In this document: positions 7,863 to 15,681 of the stretch, piece by piece
Position numbering within the stretch: position 1 is the first letter of the stretch
Layout: every line of letters starts with the position of its first letter
Assembly (NCBI GenBank): GCA_964501945.1
Contig: CAZCTY010000005.1
Location: 1-40,158, forward strand
Length of the DNA stretch: 40,158 nucleotides
DNA from: 21-14-0-10-32-9 sp964501945
GTDB lineage: Archaea; Nanobdellota; Nanobdellia; Woesearchaeales; 21-14-0-10-32-9
Reading direction: 5' to 3'
Notes under the pieces: generated by a model
The model's input: the letters and a program-made list of their open reading frames with translations, nothing else
What the model was told of the DNA's origin: nothing
Database searches by the model: none
Made by a program: the position numbers and the translations under genes

Positions 7863-7878
7863 TTAGTATTTAAATTTG
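7863..7878. promoter_or_regulatory. Palindromic TATA region between divergent genes
   Basis: The 8-bp palindrome ATTTAAAT sits between the coiled-coil gene (start 7842, minus) and the ATPase gene (start 7879, plus). For the minus gene it is about 25-30 nt upstream of the start, a good TATA position. For the plus gene it is too close to ATG 7879, so that gene either starts later or uses a promoter further upstream. Confidence 0.4.
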
Positions 7879-9678
7879 ATGAAGTCACTAAATAATAGAT
7901 TCATTTATTTTTTATTTTCGAGGGGTTACAGAACTTTTTATAATGTTAAGGTATTTTACTGTGGTATGAAGGACGAGGTTTTATTCTTAGATTGTGAAGA
8001 GCATAATTTGCTACCTGCAAGTCCTTTGTATAATGATGATTTAAAAAAAATTTGTACTGAAAAAAAGTATGAGCGAGTTGTTTTAAAAACTAAATATTTG
8101 AGCAAGACTTATGATTCTAATTTGAGGCTTAAATCTATCTCTCCTTTCTTCATGGATGTTGCTCTTGAGAGCACGACAGGTTTTGGTAAGCCTTTAGAAG
8201 AATATACTCTGCCTACTGGTGCTATTGTTAGGATTTATGATGATGAGCGGGGCACTCAAAACATTTATTGTCTTGAGATTCCTGAAACTAAGACTAAGTT
8301 AAAAGATCTTCCTAAAATGTATGATGCTTTGCAAGAGTATCAATCTACTGGGAAGATAACGCAAGACTTTGTTGATAGGTGGTATGATGGTTATGGTATT
8401 TTAGAGCATTTAATGAGTGATGAAAACATTACTGAATTAAACATCAATCCTCCTGCTTTTAAAACAAGTATGCGTATCATTCACGGCAAATACCAAGAGT
8501 GTTCTTCTAATATCTTGGTGAGTGATAATTTTTTGAATTTTTTATTAACTCGGCTTAAAATGGATACGGGTCGTCCTTTAAACAAAGCTCAGCCTCAAAT
8601 TGATGGTGAGATCAATGTTAGGGGGGTTAATGCGAGGGTTGCAGGTATTATTTCTCCTTTCTCTGTTTTTGGTGTTGGTTTTTCTATTAGGAAGCACAGG
8701 GAGCGCCCATGGACTCTTCCTTTATTTATTAAAAACAAATCTGTCAATCCTTTATTTGCTGGTTTTATGAGTTTGGTTATATCTCATGGTAGGGCTTTTT
8801 TAACTGCGGGTCCTAGGGGTTCTGGTAAGACTTCTTTGCTTGGTAGTTTATTGCTTGAAATTCTTCAAAGGTATAGGATAATTACTATTGAAGATACGCA
8901 GGAATTACCTATTAATGATTATAAAAAACTAGGTTTTGATATTCTTCCTCTAAAAGTTAGGTCTGCTTTAATTGATGATAGTTTAGAAATTCCTTTTGAT
9001 AAAGGTCTTAGGACTTCTCTGAGGCTTGGTGATTCTGCTTTAATTGTTGGTGAGGTTAGGAGTGTTGAGGCTAAAATTCTTTATGAGGCGATGAGGGTTG
9101 GCGCTATGAGTAATGTTGTTGCAGGTACTATTCACGCAGATGATCCTTATGGTGTTTATGATCGTGTTGTTAATGATTTAGGTGTTCCTAAAGGCTCTTT
9201 TAAGTCCACTGATATAATTGTGATTCAAAATTTAATTAAAGATCCTTCAGGTGTTGGTCGTAAGAGGCGTGTTATTCAGGTAACTGAGGTTTTAAAGCAT
9301 TGGGAGGGTGAGCCTGAATTTCAGGACTTATTTGTGTACAATCCTAAAATTGATGCTTTAGAGCCTACTGAGGTTTTGCTCTCAGGTAAATCTGTTACTT
9401 TAAAGAATATAATGTCTCGAACAGAAGGGTATAAAGATTATAATTCTGTGCTTGATGATATGTATTTGAGGGCGTGGGCTAAGTATGAGTTGCTCAAAAA
9501 AAGCAAGGGCAAAGAAAAATACTTGGAAGCTGCGTTTTCATCTAATGCTAATAATTTGTACATGTTGCTTACAAAAAAACTCAAGCCTATGGATTCTCGT
9601 GCTAATATGGATAAGTTTAAGCAAGAATTTTCTCGTGGCCTTGATGGTATTTTATCAGGGGGTAGCGATGCTAAATGA
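7879..9678 (+). CDS. Type IV filament assembly ATPase (GspE/FlaI/TadA family)
   Basis: About 599 residues. It is a secretion-type hexameric ATPase that would power assembly of the surface filaments from the cytoplasmic face. The Walker A motif GPRGSGKTS is at about residues 311-319, an Asp-box-like ITIEDTQELP at about 335-344, a Walker B-like region SALIVGEVR near 390, and a His-box AGTIHADD near 415. An N-terminal domain of about 150 residues precedes the core, as in archaeal family members. ATG 7879 is chosen over an adjoining TTG at 7876; the nearby TATA makes a start at Met 30 (nt 7966) possible. It overlaps the platform protein gene, the usual partner. Which filament type is served cannot be told from this gene alone. 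Confidence 0.93.
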   Translation: MKSLNNRFIYFLFSRGYRTFYNVKVFYCGMKDEVLFLDCEEHNLLPASPLYNDDLKKICTEKKYERVVLKTKYLSKTYDSNLRLKSISPFFMDVALESTTGFGKPLEEYTLPTGAIVRIYDDERGTQNIYCLEIPETKTKLKDLPKMYDALQEYQSTGKITQDFVDRWYDGYGILEHLMSDENITELNINPPAFKTSMRIIHGKYQECSSNILVSDNFLNFLLTRLKMDTGRPLNKAQPQIDGEINVRGVNARVAGIISPFSVFGVGFSIRKHRERPWTLPLFIKNKSVNPLFAGFMSLVISHGRAFLTAGPRGSGKTSLLGSLLLEILQRYRIITIEDTQELPINDYKKLGFDILPLKVRSALIDDSLEIPFDKGLRTSLRLGDSALIVGEVRSVEAKILYEAMRVGAMSNVVAGTIHADDPYGVYDRVVNDLGVPKGSFKSTDIIVIQNLIKDPSGVGRKRRVIQVTEVLKHWEGEPEFQDLFVYNPKIDALEPTEVLLSGKSVTLKNIMSRTEGYKDYNSVLDDMYLRAWAKYELLKKSKGKEKYLEAAFSSNANNLYMLLTKKLKPMDSRANMDKFKQEFSRGLDGILSGGSDAK

Positions 9679-11543
9679 GTTTGATGAATATTTATGAAGT
9701 TGGCAAAAGTATTAGTTATGATTTAAAACTTGAGAAATTAGAGAAAAAACTCTCTTTTGTTTTCTTTCCATATAAAGCTAATGATGTTATTTTTACTGCT
9801 CTTTTAACTTTTCTTGCAGGTCTTATTTCATACGTTTTGCTTCAGCCAATTTCTGTTTTTTTATCTACTAGTTTTTTATTTATGGGGTTGGTTGGCGCTG
9901 TTATTTTGTATGTGTATCCTTTTAGTATTTATTATAATGCTAAAGTAATGGAATATTCTGAGGAGATGCTCAGGGCGATTCTTCATCTTAGTACTTATGT
10001 TCACTCAGGTTCTAGTATGGAGTATGCTTTTTTAGAAACTGAAAAAGATATTCAAGGCATTCTTCAAGTCCAATTTCATAAAATTAATATTGGTTTAAAG
10101 CGCAAATCTAAGACGACTTTGGGTTCTGCGATAACTGATTATGTTCATATTTGGAACGAGGTAAATCCTCAATTCGTTAAGGGGTTGAGGCTTCTTCAAA
10201 TAGCTGCGTTATCTGATGAAAAGGATAAAACGAGGTTAATTCAGGAGACTATTGAGACTTTGATGATAGATTATATGACTATTGGTAAAAGGTCTGCTGA
10301 GAATCTTTCTAAAAACACGAAGATGTTAATTGGTGGTGGGGTTCTTCTTCCTATTCTATCTTTACTAGTTCTTCCTATTTTAACTGTTTTTATGCCTGAG
10401 CTTATACGTCCTGAGCTTCTCGCGTTTATTTATGTTGTTTTATTTCCTACAGTTGTTTTAGTGGCGGCGCTCTCTTTTTCATCAAATAGGATTCAAGTTG
10501 ATACAATAAGGTTAGAAGATCATAAAGATTACAAGCCGTTGCCTAAGATTTGGTTGATTATCTCTATTGGTGTTGCGGCTATTTTTGTTATTCCGTCTAT
10601 TCCAGGGGTTCTTGGCGCTTTGCAAGATTCGCCTGGCACGATTGATAGTTTTACTCATTTCTTTCTTGCGTGGTTGCTCGCTGGGGGCATTGCTATCGGT
10701 ATTAAGATTTACTCTTGGGTTTATGCAAGGAAATACAAAAAGATTTGGGAAAACATTGATGAGGTAGAAAAAGATTTGCCTTTCGTGCTTCAAAGTTTTT
10801 CTACTTATTACACGCTTAACACTCCTTTTGAAAAAACAATTCAAGGGGTTATTGATGATTATAATGAATTAGGTTTTAAAGATCATCCTGTAATTACTGC
10901 TTTCAAAGATCTTAAAAAAAGAATTTTATCTTCAAAAAGGTCTGTTCGTGAGATAATTAAATATGATTTAAAAAAAATTTTTCCATCTAATAAAACTCGC
11001 GCGGTTATCTCTCAGATTTCTTCTTTTGAAGAAGTTAGTCAAGACAGCGCGGCTAAAGCTTCTAGAACTATTCGCGAGCAGGTCATTAACACATATAAAT
11101 TGGATGATTACATAAAGACTTTATTATCTGATACTGTTAGTTTAATTAAAATGACTGCGAGCATGCTCGCTCCTCTTCTTTGTGCTACTGCTGTAGTTAT
11201 GACTTATGCTATTTTAAAATCTACTGAGTTTATAACTGAGCAATTAGAAGAAGTTACTAGGGCGCTTGGCACAGGGGATGGTATTACTATTGAGCTTATC
11301 AATATGTCTGAGGTTATAAGTCCTATTTTTATCGCGGCTATTGTCGGCGTTTATTTATTGGAAATAACAATTATTTTATCTTTATTTCAAACTCAAATAG
11401 AAATTGGCAATGATAAATACAAAGTAATGCAGAGTATAAGTGATAACATGTTTAGTTTCGCGTTGTATTCTGTGATGTTGTTTGCAGGGTATATCGTTGT
11501 TAATATTTATTTATTTCAAATAATTCTTGGCGGCGCGGGGTAG
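9675..11543 (+). CDS. Filament platform membrane protein (FlaJ/TadC/GspF family, two domains)
   Basis: 622 residues, starting in an ATGA overlap with the ATPase gene. It has seven or so predicted TMs in groups: about 34-80 (two), 215-270 (two), 290-310 and 333-350 (two more), and 495-620 (three). Soluble cytoplasmic stretches near 90-210 and 360-490 correspond to two T2SSF-type domains, as in archaeal double-domain FlaJ-like proteins. It would form the inner-membrane platform that couples the ATPase to subunit insertion. Close pairing with the ATPase is the standard arrangement. The family is clear; the filament type (pilus or other) is not. Confidence 0.88.
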   Translation: MSLMNIYEVGKSISYDLKLEKLEKKLSFVFFPYKANDVIFTALLTFLAGLISYVLLQPISVFLSTSFLFMGLVGAVILYVYPFSIYYNAKVMEYSEEMLRAILHLSTYVHSGSSMEYAFLETEKDIQGILQVQFHKINIGLKRKSKTTLGSAITDYVHIWNEVNPQFVKGLRLLQIAALSDEKDKTRLIQETIETLMIDYMTIGKRSAENLSKNTKMLIGGGVLLPILSLLVLPILTVFMPELIRPELLAFIYVVLFPTVVLVAALSFSSNRIQVDTIRLEDHKDYKPLPKIWLIISIGVAAIFVIPSIPGVLGALQDSPGTIDSFTHFFLAWLLAGGIAIGIKIYSWVYARKYKKIWENIDEVEKDLPFVLQSFSTYYTLNTPFEKTIQGVIDDYNELGFKDHPVITAFKDLKKRILSSKRSVREIIKYDLKKIFPSNKTRAVISQISSFEEVSQDSAAKASRTIREQVINTYKLDDYIKTLLSDTVSLIKMTASMLAPLLCATAVVMTYAILKSTEFITEQLEEVTRALGTGDGITIELINMSEVISPIFIAAIVGVYLLEITIILSLFQTQIEIGNDKYKVMQSISDNMFSFALYSVMLFAGYIVVNIYLFQIILGGAG

Positions 11544-11550
11544 GCTTTTC

Positions 11551-11564
11551 AAAACTTTTATATA
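11551..11564 (+). promoter_or_regulatory. TATA promoter of the beta-CASP nuclease
   Basis: AAAACTTTTATATA lies 25-38 nt upstream of ATG 11589, close to the expected position for a leaderless transcript, and there is no ribosome site before the ATG. Confidence 0.6.
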
Positions 11565-11588
11565 CTTTAGTTTAAATTTTTTTATTTA

Positions 11589-12884
11589 ATGCGTATAGAA
11601 TTTCATGGCGCTGCTAAAGAGGTGGGCAGGAGTTGTATTGAAATAACTACTTCTAAAGGCAGTCGTTTTTTATTGGATATTGGTGTAAAATTTGGGGAAG
11701 GTGGTTTAATTTTTCCTCAAAAAGTTTTAGATATTTCTAATGTAGATGGAACTTTTATCTCTCATGCTCATCTAGATCACGCAGGTGGCTTGCCTTTATT
11801 TGAGCACAATCATCTTAACGGTCCTATTTTTTTAACTTCTCAAACATTATCTGCTGTTAAGATATTGTTAAAAGATTCATATAAGATTGCAAGAATTAAA
11901 AATCAGCATCCTGCATATAACAATGCTGATTTAAAGCAAGTTCAAAGAGATGCAAAAATAGTTGTTTTTGATAAATGGTATGATCATAAAGATATTCGTT
12001 TCATGTTTTTAAATGCAGGTCACATTCCTGGTAGTGCTATGATTTTACTTGAAGTTGATGGTAAGCGCGTTTTATACACTGGTGATTTTAATAACAGGGA
12101 TACTGCTTTAATGGAGCATGAGGTTGTTGACTCTGTTTTAAAAGAAAAAAAGGTTGATGTTTTAATAACTGAGTCTACTTATGGTTATCGTGAGTTGCCA
12201 CCTAATGAGGAAACTGAGAAAAAATTTATTGGCACAATCAAAGAAACTCTTGCTAATGGTGGATCTGTTTTAATTCCTACTTTCGCTCTTGGGAGGGCTC
12301 AGCAAATATTGTTGATGCTCTCAAAAGCCAATTTAGGTGTGAAGGTTTACTATGAAGGTCTTTGTAAAAAGCTTACGAGGAGGATTCTTGAAACGCCTAG
12401 CAAGTATGTTAAAAACAAAGATGTTTTACATGACTTTTTTTATGATAAAGTTGAATGGATTGGCTCTGAGAAAAGAAGGAAAGATGCACTCTCAAAGCAA
12501 AGTGTATTCGTTACAACGTCTGGTATGCTTCAAGGCGGCCCTGTTTTAAGTTACATTAAAGAAATGTGGCACGATGAGAAAAATCTTATTGCGCTTATGG
12601 GCTTTCAATGTAAGCGCACTAATGGGCGTCATTTATTAGACGATGGTTTTATTTACTTAGATGGTTGGAAAACTTTTGTTAAAAGCAAGGTTGAAAAATT
12701 TGATTTTTCAGGGCACGCTGATCAAAAAGGAATAAAGCATTTAGTTAAGGAATTAAAGCCAGCTCATGTTTTTTTTCAGCACGGTGATGAAGAATCTGTT
12801 CTTCACTTAAAAGAATGGGCGGAAGAGTTTTTACAAGGGGAAGTCGTCGCGCCTAGCGTGGGCGAGGTATTTGAAATAAAATAA
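11589..12884 (+). CDS. Beta-CASP metallo-beta-lactamase ribonuclease (archaeal CPSF/RNase J type)
   Basis: 431 residues. The zinc-binding motif HAHLDH is at residues 59-64, followed by GHIPGSA (metal His), YTGDF (metal Asp), the beta-CASP motif A region ITESTYG, and the C-terminal FSGHAD and FFQHGDEES motifs that supply the remaining histidines. The family processes or degrades RNA (3' end processing and exonucleolysis). There is no N-terminal KH region, so it resembles the shorter archaeal CPSF-like/RNase J-like enzymes rather than KH-bearing aCPSF1. Endo- or exonuclease mode cannot be decided from the sequence. It is monocistronic with a leaderless promoter. Confidence 0.9.
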   Translation: MRIEFHGAAKEVGRSCIEITTSKGSRFLLDIGVKFGEGGLIFPQKVLDISNVDGTFISHAHLDHAGGLPLFEHNHLNGPIFLTSQTLSAVKILLKDSYKIARIKNQHPAYNNADLKQVQRDAKIVVFDKWYDHKDIRFMFLNAGHIPGSAMILLEVDGKRVLYTGDFNNRDTALMEHEVVDSVLKEKKVDVLITESTYGYRELPPNEETEKKFIGTIKETLANGGSVLIPTFALGRAQQILLMLSKANLGVKVYYEGLCKKLTRRILETPSKYVKNKDVLHDFFYDKVEWIGSEKRRKDALSKQSVFVTTSGMLQGGPVLSYIKEMWHDEKNLIALMGFQCKRTNGRHLLDDGFIYLDGWKTFVKSKVEKFDFSGHADQKGIKHLVKELKPAHVFFQHGDEESVLHLKEWAEEFLQGEVVAPSVGEVFEIK

Positions 12885-12995
12885 TTCATGTTTTTAGACA
12901 CGTAACAGCATATTACTATTTTAAAGTGATGTAAAAAGTTTAAAAAGAAAGGTATTCATCATAGGCTTTATAGAAAAAAAGAGGTATTCATTAAA

Positions 12996-13769
12996 GTGTT
13001 TAATTTTTCAAGAAAAAAATCTAATAAAAAAGAGGATATTGCCAAATCTGAGTCTAAACCTGCTAAAAAAAGCGAGGAAAAAGATGAAAAAAATAAAGCT
13101 GTCGGGGAACAACCTCGAGCTCAGAGCGGTGAGAAAGATAGAAAACAAGCATTTTCATTTAATGATAAAGGGTTTTCTAATACTGCATCTGATAACATCA
13201 ATCCTTTAGAAAAAAAAGGTGAAGTGCCTAAAGATGGCTCTTTAAAAGAGTCAGCAACTCAAGAAGATTCTAAAAAAAATGTTTCTAAAACAGAAGAAGG
13301 CGATGTTTCTTTTGAAGTTCCTGATTTCGCAGAAGATGAAATTGATTTAACTGAGGATTTAGAAGAAGATGTTGGTTTAGATGATGAGAAAAAACCAAGT
13401 GTGCCTATCGATGAAAAAGTTGTTGGTGGCAGCGAATTTAATGAAGAGTCAAAAGGCTTTGAAGAAGATAAAGGTGAAAGTAAAGAAGAAGATCAGGTAG
13501 AAGATCTACCTGAATTTGATGATGTTAAAAAAGATGAAGGGAATGAAGTAGAAGAGCACCCAGAGGTCAAATACATTCCTAAAGAAGAGTTTAAACAAGC
13601 AATTATTAAAGTAATGGACTCCTCACAAGAAATTGATCTTGCAATAAAAACTCATAAAAACTTTAACTCTATCGAGCAAGATTTCAAAAAAGCATCTTTT
13701 GATGTTAAAAAAGACTTATCAAAGCTAAAGGAGTTAGTTGTTGATATTGATAAAAAAGTATTTAGTTAA
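12996..13769 (+). CDS. Acidic, low-complexity protein with C-terminal helix
   Basis: 257 residues from GTG 12996, with a GAGGT site at 12981. The N-terminal 190 residues are a disordered-looking string of Lys, Glu, Asp and Ser that turns strongly acidic in the middle; the last 60 residues form a charged helix. There are no TMs or cysteines. It starts a three-gene set of soluble charged proteins (12996-14425). The decamer AGGTATTCAT is repeated at 12950 and 12982 just upstream. Role unknown. Confidence 0.6.
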   Translation: MFNFSRKKSNKKEDIAKSESKPAKKSEEKDEKNKAVGEQPRAQSGEKDRKQAFSFNDKGFSNTASDNINPLEKKGEVPKDGSLKESATQEDSKKNVSKTEEGDVSFEVPDFAEDEIDLTEDLEEDVGLDDEKKPSVPIDEKVVGGSEFNEESKGFEEDKGESKEEDQVEDLPEFDDVKKDEGNEVEEHPEVKYIPKEEFKQAIIKVMDSSQEIDLAIKTHKNFNSIEQDFKKASFDVKKDLSKLKELVVDIDKKVFS

Positions 13770-13794
13770 AAAAATAAAAGGCAGGTGACAATTA

Positions 13795-14016
13795 ATGCAA
13801 AACGAAAAAACTTTGTTTATAAAAACAGACAAACACGTTGAAATCAACGAGTTGATAAAGAACATCGCAGAATTAAAAATTGAGACTAAAAAGAAATTAG
13901 ATGTCTTAAGCGATGCGATTGACAGGGAAAATAAGCTAATCGGTGAAATAGAAGAATCTTTGAAAAAAACTGATGGCTTCATGGAAGAAGCAGAGAGTTT
14001 GATAAACTCTGAGTGA
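13795..14016 (+). CDS. Small coiled-coil protein
   Basis: 73 residues, ATG with a CAGGTGA ribosome site seven nt upstream. Nearly all of it is amphipathic helix rich in Glu, Lys, Ile and Leu (about residues 15-70). It sits 25 nt after the acidic protein and 10 nt before the next coiled-coil gene, so the three are likely one transcript. Possibly a partner of those proteins through coiled-coil pairing. No family recognised. Confidence 0.65.
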   Translation: MQNEKTLFIKTDKHVEINELIKNIAELKIETKKKLDVLSDAIDRENKLIGEIEESLKKTDGFMEEAESLINSE

Positions 14017-14026
14017 GGTGTTACTT

Positions 14027-14425
14027 TTGAACTACTACTATAAGATAATCAAGCCGAAACAATTCAGGCATGACATCATGAGTGTTGCAAAAGAATGCAT
14101 TGTCGCTCATGAAAAGCAAAAAAAAATTGACGAGATACGGGAGCTTAAAAAAGAAGTTTTCAAAGACTTGCTTTCATTATTAAAAAGACTAGAATCTAAA
14201 ACTAGTATCTTAGAAAACATGCTGATGACTGAGGATTTGAAAAAAGAAATTCTCGATGAGAGAAAAACCCAAAAAAAGACTACTTCGCCTTCGACAAAAA
14301 AACCTGTCGCGGAGCCAAAAAAAGAGGTTTCTTTCTCAACTAAAGATGCTAAAGAAGACGTCGAACAATTTGAATACACGCTAGAGCAAATAGAGAAAAA
14401 ATTGGCTGAATTAAGAAAAAGCTAA
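14027..14425 (+). CDS. Coiled-coil protein with Lys/Thr/Ser linker
   Basis: 132 residues from TTG 14027, chosen because GAGGTG at 14015-14020 lies six nt before it; an in-frame GTG at 14018 would be inside that site. The N-terminus MNYYYKIIKPKQFRHD is followed by a charged helix (about 20-80), a Lys/Thr/Ser/Pro-rich linker (about 83-105) and a final helix with a coiled-coil pattern. No TM. Third gene of the charged set. Function unknown. Confidence 0.6.
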   Translation: MNYYYKIIKPKQFRHDIMSVAKECIVAHEKQKKIDEIRELKKEVFKDLLSLLKRLESKTSILENMLMTEDLKKEILDERKTQKKTTSPSTKKPVAEPKKEVSFSTKDAKEDVEQFEYTLEQIEKKLAELRKS

Positions 14426-14451
14426 TTCTTATTTTTTTTAGTAAATTATTT

Positions 14452-14464
14452 AAACATTTTTTTA
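14452..14464 (+). promoter_or_regulatory. Promoter with AAACATTTTTTTA motif
   Basis: AAACATTTTTTTA lies 14-26 nt before ATG 14478, near the expected TATA position, and shares the AAACATTT core. No ribosome site precedes the ATG. Confidence 0.5.
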
Positions 14465-14477
14465 TTTTTATCCTTTC

Positions 14478-14792
14478 ATGTTTGAATCCATATCTGATTT
14501 GTACGAAGGATTTGTTGATGATATAATTCATAATTATAATTCTGTAATTGTTTCGGGTTGGCTTTTCTCATCTAAAAACGAAAGCTTTCCATTATTAAAA
14601 GTCTTTGATGAAGACAAAAAAGAATTTTTAGACATTGAAATAGAACGTGTTAAAAGAAAAGATGTTTATGATGCAAAAAAAGAAAAATCTGTTGAATATT
14701 TACAAGCAGGTTTTTGTTTTATGCTACCAAAGCACGTCAAACATTTTTCTATCTTCGCTGTCGAAGAAAAAGTATTCACAGTCCGCCTTTAA
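14478..14792 (+). CDS. Small soluble protein of unknown function
   Basis: 104 residues, leaderless by promoter spacing. After a short helix (about 5-18), the sequence alternates beta-like stretches (VIVSGWLF near 26, PLLKVFDED near 40, FLDIEIERV near 51, FSIFAVEEKVFTVRL at the end), suggesting a small beta-sandwich. No TM, signal or catalytic motif is visible. It is followed by a Nudix gene with its own promoter. No family recognised. Confidence 0.6.
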   Translation: MFESISDLYEGFVDDIIHNYNSVIVSGWLFSSKNESFPLLKVFDEDKKEFLDIEIERVKRKDVYDAKKEKSVEYLQAGFCFMLPKHVKHFSIFAVEEKVFTVRL

Positions 14793-14828
14793 CAAACATG
14801 TCGTGGTATTCTTTTTTTTTGGGAAGTT

Positions 14829-14837
14829 TTTTATATC
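14829..14837 (+). promoter_or_regulatory. TATA box of the Nudix gene
   Basis: TTTTATATC is 23-31 nt before ATG 14860, which places the transcription start at or next to the start codon and decides this start over longer in-frame extensions. Confidence 0.55.
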
Positions 14838-14859
14838 ATGTCTTTTTTTTACTCATTTT

Positions 14860-15258
14860 ATGGCTCATATGAAGACGAAAATAGGTGAGTATGCAATTAT
14901 TTTTAATTCCAAGTGCGAATTTTTAATGCTTCAATTTAATTCTCCGATAAATTCTTGGCATTTTGCAGGTGGCAGATTAGATGAAGGTGAGGAAGCTGTT
15001 GAAGGCTTAATCAGGGAAGTTAAAGAGGAGACAAACTTAGAAATTTTTGATTTAAAACCGGTTTTTACAAAAATTTTTACTGATGAGAAAAAATATGGTG
15101 TGTTTTTTGTTGCTAAAGCAAAAGAACCGTGCACTGTCAAAATCTCTGGTGAGCATCAAAATTTTAAATGGTTCAAAAAAGAAGATTTAGATTCTATAGA
15201 TTTCTGGCAGCCTTTTTATAAAAAATTATTAGAAAACATTATGAAAGATTTCTCTTAG
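14860..15258 (+). CDS. Nudix hydrolase
   Basis: 132 residues. The Nudix box matches residue by residue: G38, E44, R52-E53-V54, E56-E57 and N59-L60, where the usual Gly near the end is Asn. These acidic residues bind the metal that hydrolyses a nucleoside-diphosphate-linked substrate; the substrate cannot be read from the sequence. The start is set by the TATA box 27 nt upstream; an open frame extends further back to 14647 but is not protein-like there. Likely a cytosolic housekeeping or nucleotide-clearing enzyme. Confidence 0.85.
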   Translation: MAHMKTKIGEYAIIFNSKCEFLMLQFNSPINSWHFAGGRLDEGEEAVEGLIREVKEETNLEIFDLKPVFTKIFTDEKKYGVFFVAKAKEPCTVKISGEHQNFKWFKKEDLDSIDFWQPFYKKLLENIMKDFS

Positions 15259-15304
15259 TTGCGTTGTTACATTACTTTTGCGTCTTGGCTTTTTTTTGAT
15301 AAAA

Positions 15305-15317
15305 ATTTATAAAATAA
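15305..15317 (+). promoter_or_regulatory. Promoter of tRNA-Leu
   Basis: ATTTATAAAATAA is centred about 27 nt before the first tRNA base at 15338, the usual archaeal TATA spacing. Confidence 0.6.
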
Positions 15318-15337
15318 AACTTTTTTCTACGCATTGC

Positions 15338-15543
15338 GCGGGGGTAGCAAAGCCTGGTCAAATGCGCTAGACTCAAGTAACTATCATATTGTATGGTGTG
15401 CTTGTCTTGAGTGATGAACTCGCAAGAGTGATGATTAACTCGCAAAGAGTAGGTTTCCACTAAAAAATCTTTACTTAAAGTAAGGAAAAGTTTGAGGAAT
15501 CTAGTCCCTTAGTGGTTCGAGGGTTCGAATCCCTTCCCCCGCA
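15338..15543 (+). tRNA. tRNA-Leu(CAA) with intron
   Basis: Exons 15338-15377 and 15499-15543 join to an 85-nt type II tRNA. Acceptor GCGGGGG pairs with CCCCCGC (15536-15542), with discriminator A15543; no CCA is encoded. The D stem is GCA/TGC (15347-15349 / 15363-15365); the anticodon stem is CTAGA/TCTAG (15367-15371 / 15500-15504); the loop is CTCAAGA with anticodon CAA (15374-15376). A 14-nt variable arm (15505-15518) and T arm GAGGG-TTCGAAT-CCCTT complete it. The anticodon, long variable arm and A73 agree with leucine (codon TTG). Confidence 0.95.
15378..15498 (+). other. 121-nt archaeal tRNA intron with bulge-helix-bulge junctions
   Basis: The intron sits at the canonical 37/38 position. 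The central 4-bp helix is CTCA (15372-15375) with TGAG (15493-15496). The 5' bulge is AG|T (cut after 15377) and the 3' bulge is GA|A (cut after 15498). An inner helix AACT (15379-15382) pairs with AGTT (15489-15492). This matches the BHB substrate of the archaeal splicing endonuclease. Inside lies an imperfect direct repeat, 15409-15425 and 15426-15445, each starting GAGTGATGA and ending ACTCGCAA. Confidence 0.88.
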
Positions 15544-15624
15544 CTTTTTCTTTAGAAAAATGAGGGTTGGGAGGTTTGAAATTCTGTGATTTTCTTTATC
15601 TTCCCTTGCACTTTTTCTTTAGAA
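15541..15624. repeat. Duplicated 3' flank of tRNA-Leu
   Basis: The 17-mer GCACTTTTTCTTTAGAA occurs at 15541-15557, starting in the tRNA acceptor end, and again at 15608-15624. The bases before the second copy (CTTCCCTT) resemble the tRNA end (ATCCCTTCCCCC). A looser relative, CTTCCCAGCAAC plus a T run, lies at about 16499-16518 after the hydrolase gene. This is the kind of trace left by insertion at a tRNA 3' end; no integrase is present. Confidence 0.7.
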
Positions 15625-15645
15625 TTGTTTTAAAAAGCAAAAAAC

Positions 15646-15659
15646 AAATTATATAAATT
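15646..15659 (+). promoter_or_regulatory. TATA box of the alpha/beta hydrolase
   Basis: AAATTATATAAATT is centred about 29 nt before ATG 15682, favouring that ATG as a leaderless start over the TTG at 15658. Confidence 0.55.
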
Positions 15660-15681
15660 GTTTAAGACTATTAACATCAAA

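Noticed and set aside
7368..7895. Plus-strand protein of 175 residues opposite the coiled-coil gene
   Set aside because: Composition is a Leu/Cys/Phe-rich mirror of a regular heptad protein on the minus strand, and it would overlap the ATPase start.
10512..10844. Minus-strand 110-residue frame within the platform protein gene
   Set aside because: The plus-strand protein is continuous with clear TMs; the other frame has no coherent features.
15405..15450. C/D box guide RNA in the tRNA-Leu intron as an annotated gene
   Set aside because: Two box-C-like GTGATGA copies exist, but no CTGA box D, so it was kept only as a question.
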